This document shows positions 1-8,200 of a DNA stretch of 64,000 nucleotides, piece by piece; position 1 is the first letter of the stretch, and each line of letters opens with the position of its first letter. The notes beneath the pieces are model-generated. The model was not told where the DNA came from. It ran no database searches and saw nothing but the letters and a program-made list of their open reading frames with translations. The stretch is from Bradyrhizobium lablabi. GTDB taxonomy: Bacteria; Pseudomonadota; Alphaproteobacteria; Rhizobiales; Xanthobacteraceae. The stretch covers positions 1-64,000 of the forward strand of contig NZ_JAFCLN010000020.1 in the NCBI RefSeq assembly GCF_018129385.1, in the 5' to 3' direction. Both the position numbers and the translations under genes were made by a program.

Positions 1-788
1 TCGGTGTCCTCGTTGCGGCGGGAGATTTCCAGAAGCTGGTTACGGGTCAAGACCAGCTCGGAGACCATGGTCATGAGGTGCTCGAGGGTGTCGACATTGA
101 CCCGGATCGACTGGTTGGCGACCTTGTCGCTCTCGGCGAGGTCGGGCTCGACAGCAGGAGCTGGCTTCTTCACGGCCTTCCTTTCCTTCTGAACTTCTTC
201 AGCGGCGGCGGGCTTCAGCGCCGGTGCGGCTGACGTCACCTCGGTCTCGGTTTCGCGGAAGGCGCGCTCGAGCTCATCGAGCGAGACTTCGCCCGGGCGT
301 AGCGGACGCTCCAGGGTCTGCTCGACCAGCCTGCCCTCGGCTACGGCAGGCTGCAAGGAAGGCGCGGCCACGACCAAAGCGGGCGCTTCCTCGGCCGCGG
401 CCGACGCATCGAAGGGCTGCATGCTGAGTTGCACCAGCGGGTCGATCAGGTCCTCGTCCGACCCTTCGGGCTCGGCTTCGGTCGCTTCAAGGCCAGCCAG
501 GATCTCCTTGATGCGGTCGATCGAGGACAGGATCAGCGTGACGGCCTCGGCCGTCACCGGCATGCCGTCGCGGAATTTGCCCATCAGGGTCTCGCCGGCA
601 TGGGCGAGCGCTTCCAGCCGCGGCAGGCCAAGAAAGCCGCAGGTGCCTTTGATCGTGTGGACCAGGCGGAAGATGTTATCAAGGATCTTTGCGTTGTTCG
701 GGTCCTGCTCGAACCGAACCAACTGATTGTCGACCGTGTCCAGGCTCTCGTTGGTTTCCGTCAGGAATTCCCGCAAAAGATCGTCCAT
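1..788 (-). CDS. cheA: Chemotaxis histidine kinase CheA, N-terminal part
   Basis: CheA autophosphorylates on an Hpt-domain histidine in response to chemoreceptors and passes the phosphate to CheY and CheB. The ATG at 788 starts MDDLLREFLTETNESLD, followed by a P1/Hpt helix with the phospho-acceptor in LVHTIKGTCGFLG (His44). After about residue 110 comes an Ala/Pro/Glu-rich linker, then the start of the dimerisation domain (VNVDTLEHLMTMVSELVLTR). The P4 kinase and P5 coupling domains lie beyond base 1. It shares strand and neighbourhood with the flagellin gene, fitting a motility locus. The family call is firm; whether this is the main or an accessory cheA cannot be told from the fragment. Confidence 0.93.
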   Translation of the reverse strand, partial: MDDLLREFLTETNESLDTVDNQLVRFEQDPNNAKILDNIFRLVHTIKGTCGFLGLPRLEALAHAGETLMGKFRDGMPVTAEAVTLILSSIDRIKEILAGLEATEAEPEGSDEDLIDPLVQLSMQPFDASAAAEEAPALVVAAPSLQPAVAEGRLVEQTLERPLRPGEVSLDELERAFRETETEVTSAAPALKPAAAEEVQKERKAVKKPAPAVEPDLAESDKVANQSIRVNVDTLEHLMTMVSELVLTRNQLLEISRRNEDT

Positions 789-1025
789 CAGAATGCGCCT
801 TCCACCACCAAAAATGGTCCTCCTGCAATCGATAACCTTCCGGGTTTCACGAGGACGTTAATTTCGCGGTCCGTGCAAATACGGACCGGGAAATCTAGAG
901 ATTTTCAGAAGGGACAATCAGGGCGTGTATCGGCTGGCATGCAACGCGCACACGCCGGCGCGACGGCCGGCTTCCGATCGGCGGTCAGTTGCAAACAGAG
1001 ACTTCGGGCGACGCGAACCGGGCTC

Positions 1026-1090
1026 GAGCGTGATCTGATCGGAAAACCGGTACTTTGCGCCAACGCGGCCCTGCGGGGCCGGATCACGCT
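1026..1090. repeat. Imperfect palindromic repeat, AGCGTGATC...GATCACGCT
   Basis: The outer arms AGCGTGATC (1026-1034) and GATCACGCT (1082-1090) are perfect inverted repeats around a GC-rich centre that contains CGGAAAACCGG. It resembles, in degenerate form, the short dispersed palindrome with GATCATGCTC-like ends that I recall as common in Bradyrhizobium and Rhodopseudomonas intergenic DNA. It lies between cheA and the flagellin gene; no gene is visible in 789-1113. Confidence 0.4.
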
Positions 1091-1113
1091 TTATGCCGCG
1101 CTCAAGCCTGCCC

Positions 1114-1143
1114 AAACAAAAACGGCGGGGTTTCCCCCGCCGC
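1114..1143 (-). terminator. Rho-independent terminator of the flagellin gene
   Basis: On the minus strand an 8-bp GC stem (plus-strand arms 1123-1130 and 1135-1142, loop TTTC) is followed by a U-rich run, seen as AAACAAAAA at 1114-1122 on the plus strand. It lies about 30 bases past the flagellin stop codon. Confidence 0.75.
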
Positions 1144-1169
1144 CTTGATCGTTGATATCGCCGTTTCGC

Positions 1170-3566
1170 TTAGCGGAGGAGCTGGAGCACGCTCTGCTGG
1201 CTCTGGTTGGCGAGCGCCAGCGCGGACACCGCAATCGACTGGCGGGTCGACAGCGCCTGGCTGTTGGCCGCTTCCTCGTTGGTGTCGGCCAGCGTCAGGT
1301 TGGACGAGCCGGTCTGCAACACGTTGATCAGGTTCTTCGAGAAGTCCTGGCGGATCTGCACGATCGACAGGTTCGAACCGAAGGCCGAAGCCTGCGAGCG
1401 CAGCGTGCTGCTGGCGGCGTTCAGGGACTCCAGGATCTTGTTCGTCGACGAGTTGTCGATGAAGTCGGTGCCCTGGACCAGCGAGGAGAGGCCGAGGCCA
1501 GCCGGGTCGAAGTTGACGCCGGTGATGGTCAGGGTCGACTTGCCGGTTTCGTTGAAGGTCAGCTTCAGCGTGTCGCCATTGAGCAGGTTGATGCCGTTGA
1601 AGGACGAGTCCTGCGCGGTGGTCCTGATCTGCTCGATGGTCTGGTTGTACTGGGCGACCAGGCTGGCGCGGGTGGCCTGGGAGTCCGGATCGGCAACCGT
1701 GTTCACGACCGATACGCCGTTGAAGATGCCACCCGGATCGGTAGCCGTGCCACCGAGCGCACCGATGTTGTACGAAGCGGCCGCGTTGGTGGTGGTCAGG
1801 GTGATCTTGCCGGTGGTGTTGATCGAGGCCTGGAGGTTGTTCGCCGCCAGCGCCGCGTTCAGTTCGTTCAGGTCGGAGACCTCGCCGGCACCCGTGCCGA
1901 AGGTGATGCTGGTGGCAACACCGCCGCCGGTCGCGCCGATCGTCAGCGTCTTGCCCGAGAGGCCGGCGTTTGCCGGGGTGCTCGCGGGAGTGATGCCGGC
2001 GGTCAGGCCGAGCTTGGCCAGGCCCGTGCCGCTGATGTCGAGGGCCGCCGTGGTGCCCGCGTTGAGCGTCACCTTGCCGCCGCTGACAGCCGAGCCCGTG
2101 CCGCCGCTATAAGCGTCGATCTGGGCCAGGACGTCGTTCACATCGGCGGTCGCGAGGTCGAAGTAGGTGGTGTTGGGAGCACCGCCGGCAACGCCGCCGA
2201 GGGTGGAGTCGAAGAACGCGATGGTCTTGGTGTTGACTACGATCGTGTCGGTGATCGAGAAGTTGCTGGTCAGCGAGTCGGTGCCGACCGGGCCCTTCAG
2301 CGTGGTATTGCCCGTGATCTGCGCGGCGGTCGCCGGAGCAGAGGTACGGAACTGCGTGCCTGCGGTCAGGCCAAGCTTGGCCACAGCGCTGCCGCCGATG
2401 GTGACGTCAGCGAGGAGACCCGTCGTGATGGTGAATTGGCCGGAGCCGTTCACCGCCAGGCTGCCGCCGCTGGCGGCGTCGAACGTGGTCTTCAACGTGT
2501 TGAGCGTGGCGGTCGCGAGGTCGATGTACTTGTTGGTGGCGTCCGTCGGGCCCTGTTGCGGAACGGCATTGCCCGAATCGAAGAAGTGGATCGTCACGCC
2601 GTTGACGACGAGCGTGTCCGCGGTCGTGAACTGGTTCGCAGTGTCGAGCGCGTCAGAGGTCGGGCTGGCGGCACCAGCCAAGCTCGTCGAAAGCGTGACC
2701 GGAGCCGGGGTCGTGGCGGCGTTGCCGCGAGCATAGGTGTTCGGGGTGAGGCCAAGGTCGGCAGCAGCCGTACCGGTCTGACCGATGACGAGATCGGCGC
2801 TGGTGCTGCCGGTGATCTGGATCGCACCGCCGACGAGCGAGACTGAAGCGCCTGCGCCAGCCGCGCCCTGGATCTTGGTCATGACGGAGGTGAGGGTGTC
2901 GTCAACCGAGATATGGGTGCCGTCCGACAGACCGCCAGCGCCGGTGATGGTCCAGGTGGTCCCGTTGACGGTGAGGGTGTCGCCGACGCTCGGCGGCGTG
3001 GTCAGCGCGCTGAGCTGCGTGGTGCCGTTGATCGCACCCGGGATCGCCGTACCGTTATGGGTCGGGGCAGTGTAGGCGCCGAGGTGGTTGTTGTTGCGCA
3101 CAGCGCCGGGCGTGCTCGTGGTCGCGGTGTAGCTCTGCGTGACGTTGTTATAGAGCACGGAGCCGTTGACCGAGCTGGTCTGCTGCGGGGTGCCGGCGAG
3201 CAGGTTGGCAGCGGTGGCGCTGGAAGCGGCGCTGGTCGCGGTCGACTTGACGTAGCCGACGGGGGTCTGGAGCGCCTGGTTGGCGATCGACTTCGCACTG
3301 TCGACCAGCTTCTGGAGCGAGGTGATGCCGGTGTTGGCCGCTTGCAGGACCTGCACGCCGTTGCCGATGCCGTCGAGGAGGTTGTTGATATCGCTGGCGC
3401 GGGAATCGAGCGAGGACGCGGTGAAGAAGTTGGTCGGGTTGTCGAGGGCCGAGTTCACCTTCTTGCCGGTGGCAAGGCGGTTCTGCGTGGTTGCGAGCAG
3501 GTCGGCGGTGGACTGGAGCGAGAGCAGGTTCTGGCGAACCGATGCGGAGAGCACGATACCGGACAT
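1170..3566 (-). CDS. Large flagellin (FliC-type filament protein)
   Basis: Structural subunit of the flagellar filament, exported by the flagellar type III system. The start is the ATG at 3566 (MSGIVLSASVRQNLLSL) because AGAAGGATGA lies just upstream; a farther in-frame ATG has no such signal. The protein is 798 aa. Residues 1-105 form the conserved N-terminal D0/D1 coiled coil (RLATGKKVNSALDNPTNFF) and about 630-798 the matching C-terminal one, ending NQSQQSVLQLLR. The centre holds three to four related units (about 193-277, 316-408, 439-525, weaker 539-610), each opening with TLTVNG or TLVVNG and the clearest closing near LGLTAG. The length fits the long flagellins of Bradyrhizobium. A motif resembling a sigma-28 -35 box (TAAAGTCT, minus strand, 3630-3623) lies upstream, but a matching -10 is not clear. 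Confidence 0.95.
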   Translation of the reverse strand: MSGIVLSASVRQNLLSLQSTADLLATTQNRLATGKKVNSALDNPTNFFTASSLDSRASDINNLLDGIGNGVQVLQAANTGITSLQKLVDSAKSIANQALQTPVGYVKSTATSAASSATAANLLAGTPQQTSSVNGSVLYNNVTQSYTATTSTPGAVRNNNHLGAYTAPTHNGTAIPGAINGTTQLSALTTPPSVGDTLTVNGTTWTITGAGGLSDGTHISVDDTLTSVMTKIQGAAGAGASVSLVGGAIQITGSTSADLVIGQTGTAAADLGLTPNTYARGNAATTPAPVTLSTSLAGAASPTSDALDTANQFTTADTLVVNGVTIHFFDSGNAVPQQGPTDATNKYIDLATATLNTLKTTFDAASGGSLAVNGSGQFTITTGLLADVTIGGSAVAKLGLTAGTQFRTSAPATAAQITGNTTLKGPVGTDSLTSNFSITDTIVVNTKTIAFFDSTLGGVAGGAPNTTYFDLATADVNDVLAQIDAYSGGTGSAVSGGKVTLNAGTTAALDISGTGLAKLGLTAGITPASTPANAGLSGKTLTIGATGGGVATSITFGTGAGEVSDLNELNAALAANNLQASINTTGKITLTTTNAAASYNIGALGGTATDPGGIFNGVSVVNTVADPDSQATRASLVAQYNQTIEQIRTTAQDSSFNGINLLNGDTLKLTFNETGKSTLTITGVNFDPAGLGLSSLVQGTDFIDNSSTNKILESLNAASSTLRSQASAFGSNLSIVQIRQDFSKNLINVLQTGSSNLTLADTNEEAANSQALSTRQSIAVSALALANQSQQSVLQLLR

Positions 3567-3958
3567 AGTTTCATCCTTCTGGGTTGAAAGCCAATTCTTT
3601 GACCTTCGCATCGATACCCGCGAGACTTTAACAAGGTCTCAACGCGCAGGCTCACATTGCACGCAACGGGGTGAGCCCCGTATTCGTACGGTAAAAGGTA
3701 CGGCGGTTTGCTTAACGATTGGATAAGGCCGCAATCCCTGCGAGCAACAGACAGCGGATTGCACCGGGATCAGGCGTGGACCGGAAATGTCAGGGACGCT
3801 GCCCCGCTCAAATCCCGCAAACGCGGTACTCCATCAGCGCCGGGGCCGGCAAAGGAATGCGTCCTTTTGCCGATTTATCCCGTACGTCCCGTATCGTACA
3901 TATAAGATAAAGAGAGTAGGCTACACCGTTGCGCTCCCCTTTCAGCAGGGAGGCTTCC
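3567..3958. other. Divergent intergenic region, flagellin / Crp-Fnr regulator
   Basis: No coding sequence is apparent. Seen here: a GGCTCAC/GTGAGCC inverted repeat (3649-3655, 3671-3677) directly joined to the 14-base palindrome at 3678-3691; further CCGTA-like half-sites at about 3880-3899; and a relatively AT-rich stretch (3895-3915) before the regulator start. The region must carry both promoters. Confidence 0.6.
3678..3691. promoter_or_regulatory. Palindrome CCGTA-N4-TACGG, candidate Crp/Fnr-type operator, copy 1
   Basis: CCGTATTCGTACGG is a perfect 5-4-5 palindrome. That spacing is the one used by Fnr/FixK-type dimers (TTGAT-N4-ATCAA), but the half-site differs. It lies 112 bases upstream of the flagellin start and about 270 upstream of the regulator. 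Assigning it to the neighbouring regulator is inference. Confidence 0.45.
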
Positions 3959-4666
3959 TTGACACCCGCTCCTCGTCCACCGAACGGATTTCTGGCGTCG
4001 CTCTCGGAAGACGATTTCGAGCTGATCCGCCCGTACCTCAAGACCGTCGACCTCACCAATGAACTGGTGCTGGTGGACGTCGATGAAACGCTCAAGCGGG
4101 CCTATCTGCCGCACCGGGGCCTGATCTCGATTTTCGTCAGGCTCGCCAGGGGCGAACATGTGCAGATCGCCATGGTCGGACGCGACAGCGTGTTCGGCGT
4201 ATATTCCGCGCTCGGGGATGCGACGGCGCTCAATGGTGCCGTCGTGCTGGTGCCCGGCATCGCCTCGACCCTCGATATCGAACGGGTGCGGGCGGCGGCC
4301 GACCAGAGTGCCACGTTCCGCTCGACGCTGTTGCGCCACGGGCTCGCGGTCTACGCGCAGATCCAGCAGACCGCCGGCTGCAACGTCGCGCATACCGTGG
4401 AATCGCGCCTGGCGCGGTGCCTGTTGCAGATGCACGACCTGTCGGGCAGCGACAAGCTGATGCTGACGCAGGAATCGATGGCGCAGATGATCGGCGCCCG
4501 GCGCAACAGCGTCTCGCTGGTGGCTTCCACGTTGCAGCAGGCCAACTACATCCACTACAGCCGCGGACACATCGAGATCACCAGCCTGGAAGGTCTCAGC
4601 AAGACCGCCTGCGAGTGCTACGCGCAGGTGAAGGCGCAATATAACCGCCTGCTGCGCCCGGCGTGA
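3959..4666 (+). CDS. Crp/Fnr-family transcriptional regulator
   Basis: A 235-aa DNA-binding regulator of the Crp/Fnr superfamily. An N-terminal beta-roll sensor domain (about 10-125, including YLPHRGLISIFVRLARGEHV) is followed by a long dimer helix and a C-terminal winged helix (about 145-225) whose recognition helix reads GARRNSVSLVASTL. The N-terminal four-cysteine Fe-S motif of Fnr is absent, and the canonical cAMP-pocket signature is not evident, so the effector is unknown. The start is the TTG at 3959, behind AGGGAGG (3947-3953) with 5-base spacing; a TTG at 3929 would add ten residues but has no clear ribosome site. Identical-architecture palindromes lie on both sides of the gene, suggesting autoregulation or control of the flagellin and the next small gene. 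Confidence 0.88.
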   Translation: MTPAPRPPNGFLASLSEDDFELIRPYLKTVDLTNELVLVDVDETLKRAYLPHRGLISIFVRLARGEHVQIAMVGRDSVFGVYSALGDATALNGAVVLVPGIASTLDIERVRAAADQSATFRSTLLRHGLAVYAQIQQTAGCNVAHTVESRLARCLLQMHDLSGSDKLMLTQESMAQMIGARRNSVSLVASTLQQANYIHYSRGHIEITSLEGLSKTACECYAQVKAQYNRLLRPA

Positions 4667-4715
4667 CAATGGCTTCGGCCGCTGGACGTGCCGGCCGGGA
4701 GCTTGCTGCGGGCGG

Positions 4716-4729
4716 CCGTACTTCTACGG
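4716..4729. promoter_or_regulatory. Palindrome CCGTA-N4-TACGG, candidate Crp/Fnr-type operator, copy 2
   Basis: CCGTACTTCTACGG repeats the half-sites of the 3678-3691 site with a different spacer, and a further TACGG follows at 4731-4735. It sits between the regulator stop and the small gene at 4794, 65 bases upstream of the latter's start. Confidence 0.45.
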
Positions 4730-4793
4730 TTACGGATTTTCATACACGAATAACGATACGCGGCGATATTCGGCGTGAGCACAGGAGAGCTTG

Positions 4794-5042
4794 ATGTTCA
4801 CGTTTGAAACAGCGGACCAGAAGGAAGTCCGGCGTTTCCGCATCGCGCAGTTCAACGGCAGGACCGCAACGGCCCGGCCGAACGGAACGGCGGTGACCGG
4901 TATCGTCCGGTCGATCGTGGAAAACAAATCCAGCCAGCCGACGAAATGGGTCATCACGCTGATCCCCAGCCAGCCCAAGGCGCCGCCGGTCCGGCTTCGT
5001 TCCGCGCCCCATATCGGCGCCTTCGCCGAGGATCTGTACTGA
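4794..5042 (+). CDS. Small uncharacterised protein (82 aa)
   Basis: The ATG at 4794 follows AGGAGAG with good spacing; a TTG directly before it would add one residue. The basic, soluble-looking 82-aa product begins MFTFETADQKEVRRFRIAQF and ends in IGAFAEDLY. The middle (AVTGIVRSIVENKSSQPTKWVITLIP) looks like a small beta-barrel segment. There is no signal peptide, membrane helix or motif I recognise. GC3 is high and the ribosome site good, so it is probably a real gene. It lies directly downstream of the second Crp/Fnr-type palindrome, so it may be a target of that regulator. Confidence 0.7.
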   Translation: MFTFETADQKEVRRFRIAQFNGRTATARPNGTAVTGIVRSIVENKSSQPTKWVITLIPSQPKAPPVRLRSAPHIGAFAEDLY

Positions 5043-5075
5043 AATCGCCGCCGTTCGCGAGCGCGGCGCCCGCCG

Positions 5076-5690
5076 CTAGCTCGCGCTGGCTTGCAGCAAC
5101 AGCGCCTTGCGAACCAGGTCCGCCGTGTTGCGCGCGCCCAGCTTGCGCATGGCCTCGGCGCGATGGCTTTCGAACGTGCGCGGGCTGATGTTCATCCGCA
5201 GCGCGCCCTGCTTGTTGGAGCAGCCCTCGCTGATGAGGGCGAGAACCTCGCGCTCGCGCCGGGTCAAGGGTTTCTGCTCGGACTCGGGCGCGACCATCAC
5301 GGCCGGCACGCGGCCCCCGGTTCGGCCGGCTTGCCCCTCCGCTCTGGCCGCACGCTCGGACGCAGCAAGGGCGGGATGATTCTCCGAAAGCTGCTTCACC
5401 AGCGCGTAGACCCGTTCGGTCTGCTGTAGCGCGTTGTCGACGACCTGTTGCAGGTAGATGCGATTGGCCGCCGTCTGCGAACCGCTGTGCCGCTTGATCT
5501 CGTTCATATAGAGCATCAGCGCCGTCAATGGGCCGTTGAGCTGATGCGCGATGGCCGCAACAGCTTCCTCCGCCGCCCGGGCACGGACCACCGAAAGCTG
5601 AACGATTTCGGAGTCTTCATCTGGCGGCGCGCCGCTTTCGGTCCACTCCGGGAGCTGCGAATCACCTGCGAGATGTTCTTTCTGTGGCAT
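5076..5690 (-). CDS. LuxR-type regulator with histidine-kinase dimerisation-like domain
   Basis: The 204-aa protein carries, at about 38-105, two helices resembling a HisKA dimerisation domain: AVAAIAHQLNGPLTALMLYM matches the H-box of FixL-type kinases (HELNQPL), with His49 in the phospho-acceptor position. A variable linker follows, and from 141 a LuxR/GerE helix-turn-helix (LTRREREVLALISEGCSNKQ ... ISPRTFESHRAEAMRKLGA). No ATPase domain and no receiver domain are present. The start is the ATG at 5690 (MPQKEHLAGD); the open frame runs further upstream but over the end of the nagZ-like gene. It might be a phosphotransfer-controlled transcription factor or simply a dimer scaffold. The HTH call is firm, the kinase-like part moderate. 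Confidence 0.82.
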   Translation of the reverse strand: MPQKEHLAGDSQLPEWTESGAPPDEDSEIVQLSVVRARAAEEAVAAIAHQLNGPLTALMLYMNEIKRHSGSQTAANRIYLQQVVDNALQQTERVYALVKQLSENHPALAASERAARAEGQAGRTGGRVPAVMVAPESEQKPLTRREREVLALISEGCSNKQGALRMNISPRTFESHRAEAMRKLGARNTADLVRKALLLQASAS

Positions 5691-5826
5691 GCAACTGATG
5701 TATCGCGTGCACGCCGTTTCGTGGTTAATTTTTTTGCCAGTAGGAATACGGGGGACAGCTTCTGCGGCCTGCCCGATGACCGGTCCCGTAGCGGCGTGAT
5801 GCCGCGCGGACACGGCCGGACTTGCG

Positions 5827-6831
5827 TCAGCGCAGCAGCGCCTTCCGCCGGCGCACCCGGCCGATGGATCGTTCGATCGCCGACGGATCCATCGCTTCAT
5901 CGCGCAACTGCGCTTCGATGGCATCAGCGATACCAGCCATTTCCCGCTCCTGATCGAAGAGATTGTTGCCGATACAGAGCATGTCGATGCCCGCCTTGAG
6001 CGATTGCAGGCTGGCCGCTTTGGTGCCGAGCGCCTTCTGCAATCCCTGCATCTGCATGTCGTCGGTGATCAGCAGGGTGTCGGGCAGACGCTCTCGCAAC
6101 CGCCCGATCGCGACCGGCGACAGCGTCGCCGGCCTCCGCGCGTCCCACTGCCGCACAATGGCATGGCTGACCAGCACGGCATTGCCGAACATGTTTGGCG
6201 CCAGTGAATAAAACAGCGCCTCCTGCTCGGGACGAAGCGCATCGGAAATATCCATGAACTCCTGATGCGAATCCACCAGCGCGCCGCCGATGCCGGGAAA
6301 ATGCTTCAGGCAAAGCCCGATACGCGCCTCGCGTGCGACCTCGTTTATCAGCAGCGCATTGGCCTCGACCTCGGCGATGTCGGCCGAATAGGAGCGCTTG
6401 ATCCTGCCGATATTCGGATTGTCCGGATTGTAGTCGACATCGATGACAGGCGCGAAATCATAGTGGATGCCGAGCGCCCGCAACTCCGCGAAGCTCGCCG
6501 CGAGTATCCTGCGCTTTTCCCCGGCAGCGAGACGATTGAACTCCTTCGCGCTCGGAAGCGGCGCAAACCCCCTGCCCTCCTTGAGCCGCCGCACCAGCCC
6601 GCCCTCCTGGTCGATGAACACCATCGGCGATGAAGGCAAGGCTGCGATCTCCGCGCAGAGGCGGCGCACCTGCTCGGGGGATTCGATGTTGTTGTCGTAT
6701 TGCTGCGTGCGGACGGAGTAATCGAACAGGATCACGCCGCCAAGGCCATAGCGGGCGGCGAACTGCTTCAGCCAGTCGGGGACGGTCTTTCCGAAGAAGC
6801 CGAGGATGAACAGCTCGCCAATGGAATTCAT
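5827..6831 (-). CDS. nagZ: Glycoside hydrolase family 3, NagZ-like beta-N-acetylhexosaminidase
   Basis: Likely cleaves N-acetylglucosamine from anhydromuropeptides in cytoplasmic peptidoglycan recycling. The 334-aa single TIM-barrel length fits NagZ. Visible are FIDQEGGLVRRLKEG (about 72-86, sugar-binding), KHFPG (176-180) followed by the Asp-Ser-His acid/base loop (187-189), and the nucleophile region LLITDDM (about 253-259). KHFPGIGG departs from the usual KHFPGHG, losing one histidine, but the DSH dyad is intact. There is no signal peptide. The ATG at 6831 (MNSIGELFIL) is chosen because the longer open frame upstream is arginine-rich and unconvincing. In many alphaproteobacteria a second NagZ lies near scpA/scpB, so this may be a paralogue. 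Confidence 0.85.
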   Translation of the reverse strand: MNSIGELFILGFFGKTVPDWLKQFAARYGLGGVILFDYSVRTQQYDNNIESPEQVRRLCAEIAALPSSPMVFIDQEGGLVRRLKEGRGFAPLPSAKEFNRLAAGEKRRILAASFAELRALGIHYDFAPVIDVDYNPDNPNIGRIKRSYSADIAEVEANALLINEVAREARIGLCLKHFPGIGGALVDSHQEFMDISDALRPEQEALFYSLAPNMFGNAVLVSHAIVRQWDARRPATLSPVAIGRLRERLPDTLLITDDMQMQGLQKALGTKAASLQSLKAGIDMLCIGNNLFDQEREMAGIADAIEAQLRDEAMDPSAIERSIGRVRRRKALLR

Positions 6832-7342
6832 CGCAGCCCGGCGCGCCCGGAAATGCGTGACGGTCGAACGGCGAAGAGCGAGAGATCGCCGGGCAGTTTC
6901 GGGAGAACAAACGACATGAGGCCTGCATCCGTCTGATCTATTCGTGTGTAACAATACCGTGTCCTGAAGTCGACCATATTGGCGCTCGCTGTCGTGTCAA
7001 ATGCGTTCGCGATATTCGCGACGGTCCAGCAAATTTGCGTTTGCTACGAACGCGATGCGCGTCGAACGGAACCGGAAAAACAGTGTCGAGTTCCGGCTGC
7101 ACCTATCGCGATATGTGATCGGCTGCACATTGCCAAACGCGCGCGTGGGTTAGGCTTCTCGTCGCGAGAGATGTTGCGGAGAGACTTAGCCAGCGTCAGC
7201 CCCGCACGATCTCGTGGAGATGTGTTTGCCCGACAAGCAGGCGATCTCGACGCCGGTTGAGAAACTTCCGGTTACCAGACGCGGATCAGACGTCTGAAGC
7301 ACCTTTCTGGCACGAGCAACCAAAGCTGAAAGCGTACAAGCA
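6832..7342. other. Intergenic region with clustered TCGCGA motifs
   Basis: No gene is apparent over about 510 bases between the divergent nagZ-like and Sel1-protein genes. It contains TCGCGATATTCGCGA (7007-7021), the palindrome TATCGCGATA (7104-7113) and another TCGCGA at 7165-7170. Open frames on either strand have poor codon bias. Confidence 0.5.
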
Positions 7343-8185
7343 ATGCGACGCTTGCAATATTTGCGATCGATCGGCCCGGTCCCGAACCGATCAGTACGGC
7401 CAGGATTTCGTTCCCACGCGATTGCGCGGGCTATCTGGGCAGCCGTGCTGGCCATTTCCTGCTGCTTCGCCGTACTGGCCGATGTCCACACGGTTCTTGC
7501 CGGCTCCGCTTCCGATCAGGAAATGGCCAATCGCTACGAGCAGGCGGCGCAGGCGGGCGATGACGACGCCCAGTTCTATCTTGGAGCGCTCCATTCGGCG
7601 GGCGTCGGCCGTCCGCGCAACGACGAGGCGGCATTTCACTGGTTCCAGCGCGCGACCGATCAAGGTCATCCGCACGCCATGTTGATCATCGCCGGCCTCC
7701 ATGCGAGCGGGCGCGGCACAGCAAAGGACAATGCGAAGGCCTATAAGTGGGGCTACATCGTCAACTCCGCGAGCAAGGTCGACGAATACCGCAATGGCGC
7801 GCGGCAATTGTTGTCGCTGCTTGAGAAGCGGATGAACAGCGACGAGATCGGTCACGCAGTGCTGGCCGCAAGAGCCTGGCGCGGCGTTCCGGCTGCCGGC
7901 GCGGTCAAGCCTTCGAACATCGAAAGAGCTGCCGACAGCTCGTCGAGCCAACCCGAACCGGCGACGCCCGCAACTGCCCCCGCTCCCCCGGCCGTGCAGC
8001 CGGCGACCGTAGCTGCACCGGCGCCTGCGCCCGCGAACGTTCAGCCGGCGCCTTCCAACATCACCGTGTTGCCGGCGCCGCCCCAGACCGCGCCGGCGCC
8101 TCCAACAAAAAGTGCAAAGCGTGACGATATCCACGATCTGATCGATCAGGTTCCTTCAGGTCTGCGCAAGCGGTTCGGCTTCTGA
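7343..8185 (+). CDS. Secreted Sel1-repeat protein with Pro/Ala-rich tail
   Basis: The 280-aa protein has a basic N-terminus, a hydrophobic signal/anchor (about 27-52) and two to three Sel1-like repeats: AQFYLGALHSAGVGRPRNDEAAFHWFQRATDQGHP and the next unit HAMLIIAGLHASGRGTAKDNAKAYKW follow the 36-residue pattern in pieces. A low-complexity Ala/Pro/Thr region (about 195-265) follows, then a short charged tail ending LRKRFGF. Sel1 repeats usually mediate protein contacts. It sits 15 bases upstream of the exporter adaptor gene, so it is probably the first gene of that operon and a periplasmic partner. The start is not strongly marked; Met1 is retained because the signal lies just after it. Confidence 0.75.
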   Translation: MRRLQYLRSIGPVPNRSVRPGFRSHAIARAIWAAVLAISCCFAVLADVHTVLAGSASDQEMANRYEQAAQAGDDDAQFYLGALHSAGVGRPRNDEAAFHWFQRATDQGHPHAMLIIAGLHASGRGTAKDNAKAYKWGYIVNSASKVDEYRNGARQLLSLLEKRMNSDEIGHAVLAARAWRGVPAAGAVKPSNIERAADSSSSQPEPATPATAPAPPAVQPATVAAPAPAPANVQPAPSNITVLPAPPQTAPAPPTKSAKRDDIHDLIDQVPSGLRKRFGF

Positions 8186-8200
8186 TCCGAAGGGCATGCC

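Noticed and set aside
1152..2846. Long plus-strand open frame (564 codons) across the flagellin gene
   Set aside because: Arg/Gly/Val-rich antisense shadow of the flagellin gene; no domain, no ribosome site, codon use mirrors the minus-strand gene.
6979..7260. 93-codon plus-strand frame upstream of the Sel1 gene
   Set aside because: No ribosome site, atypical codon use and no motif.
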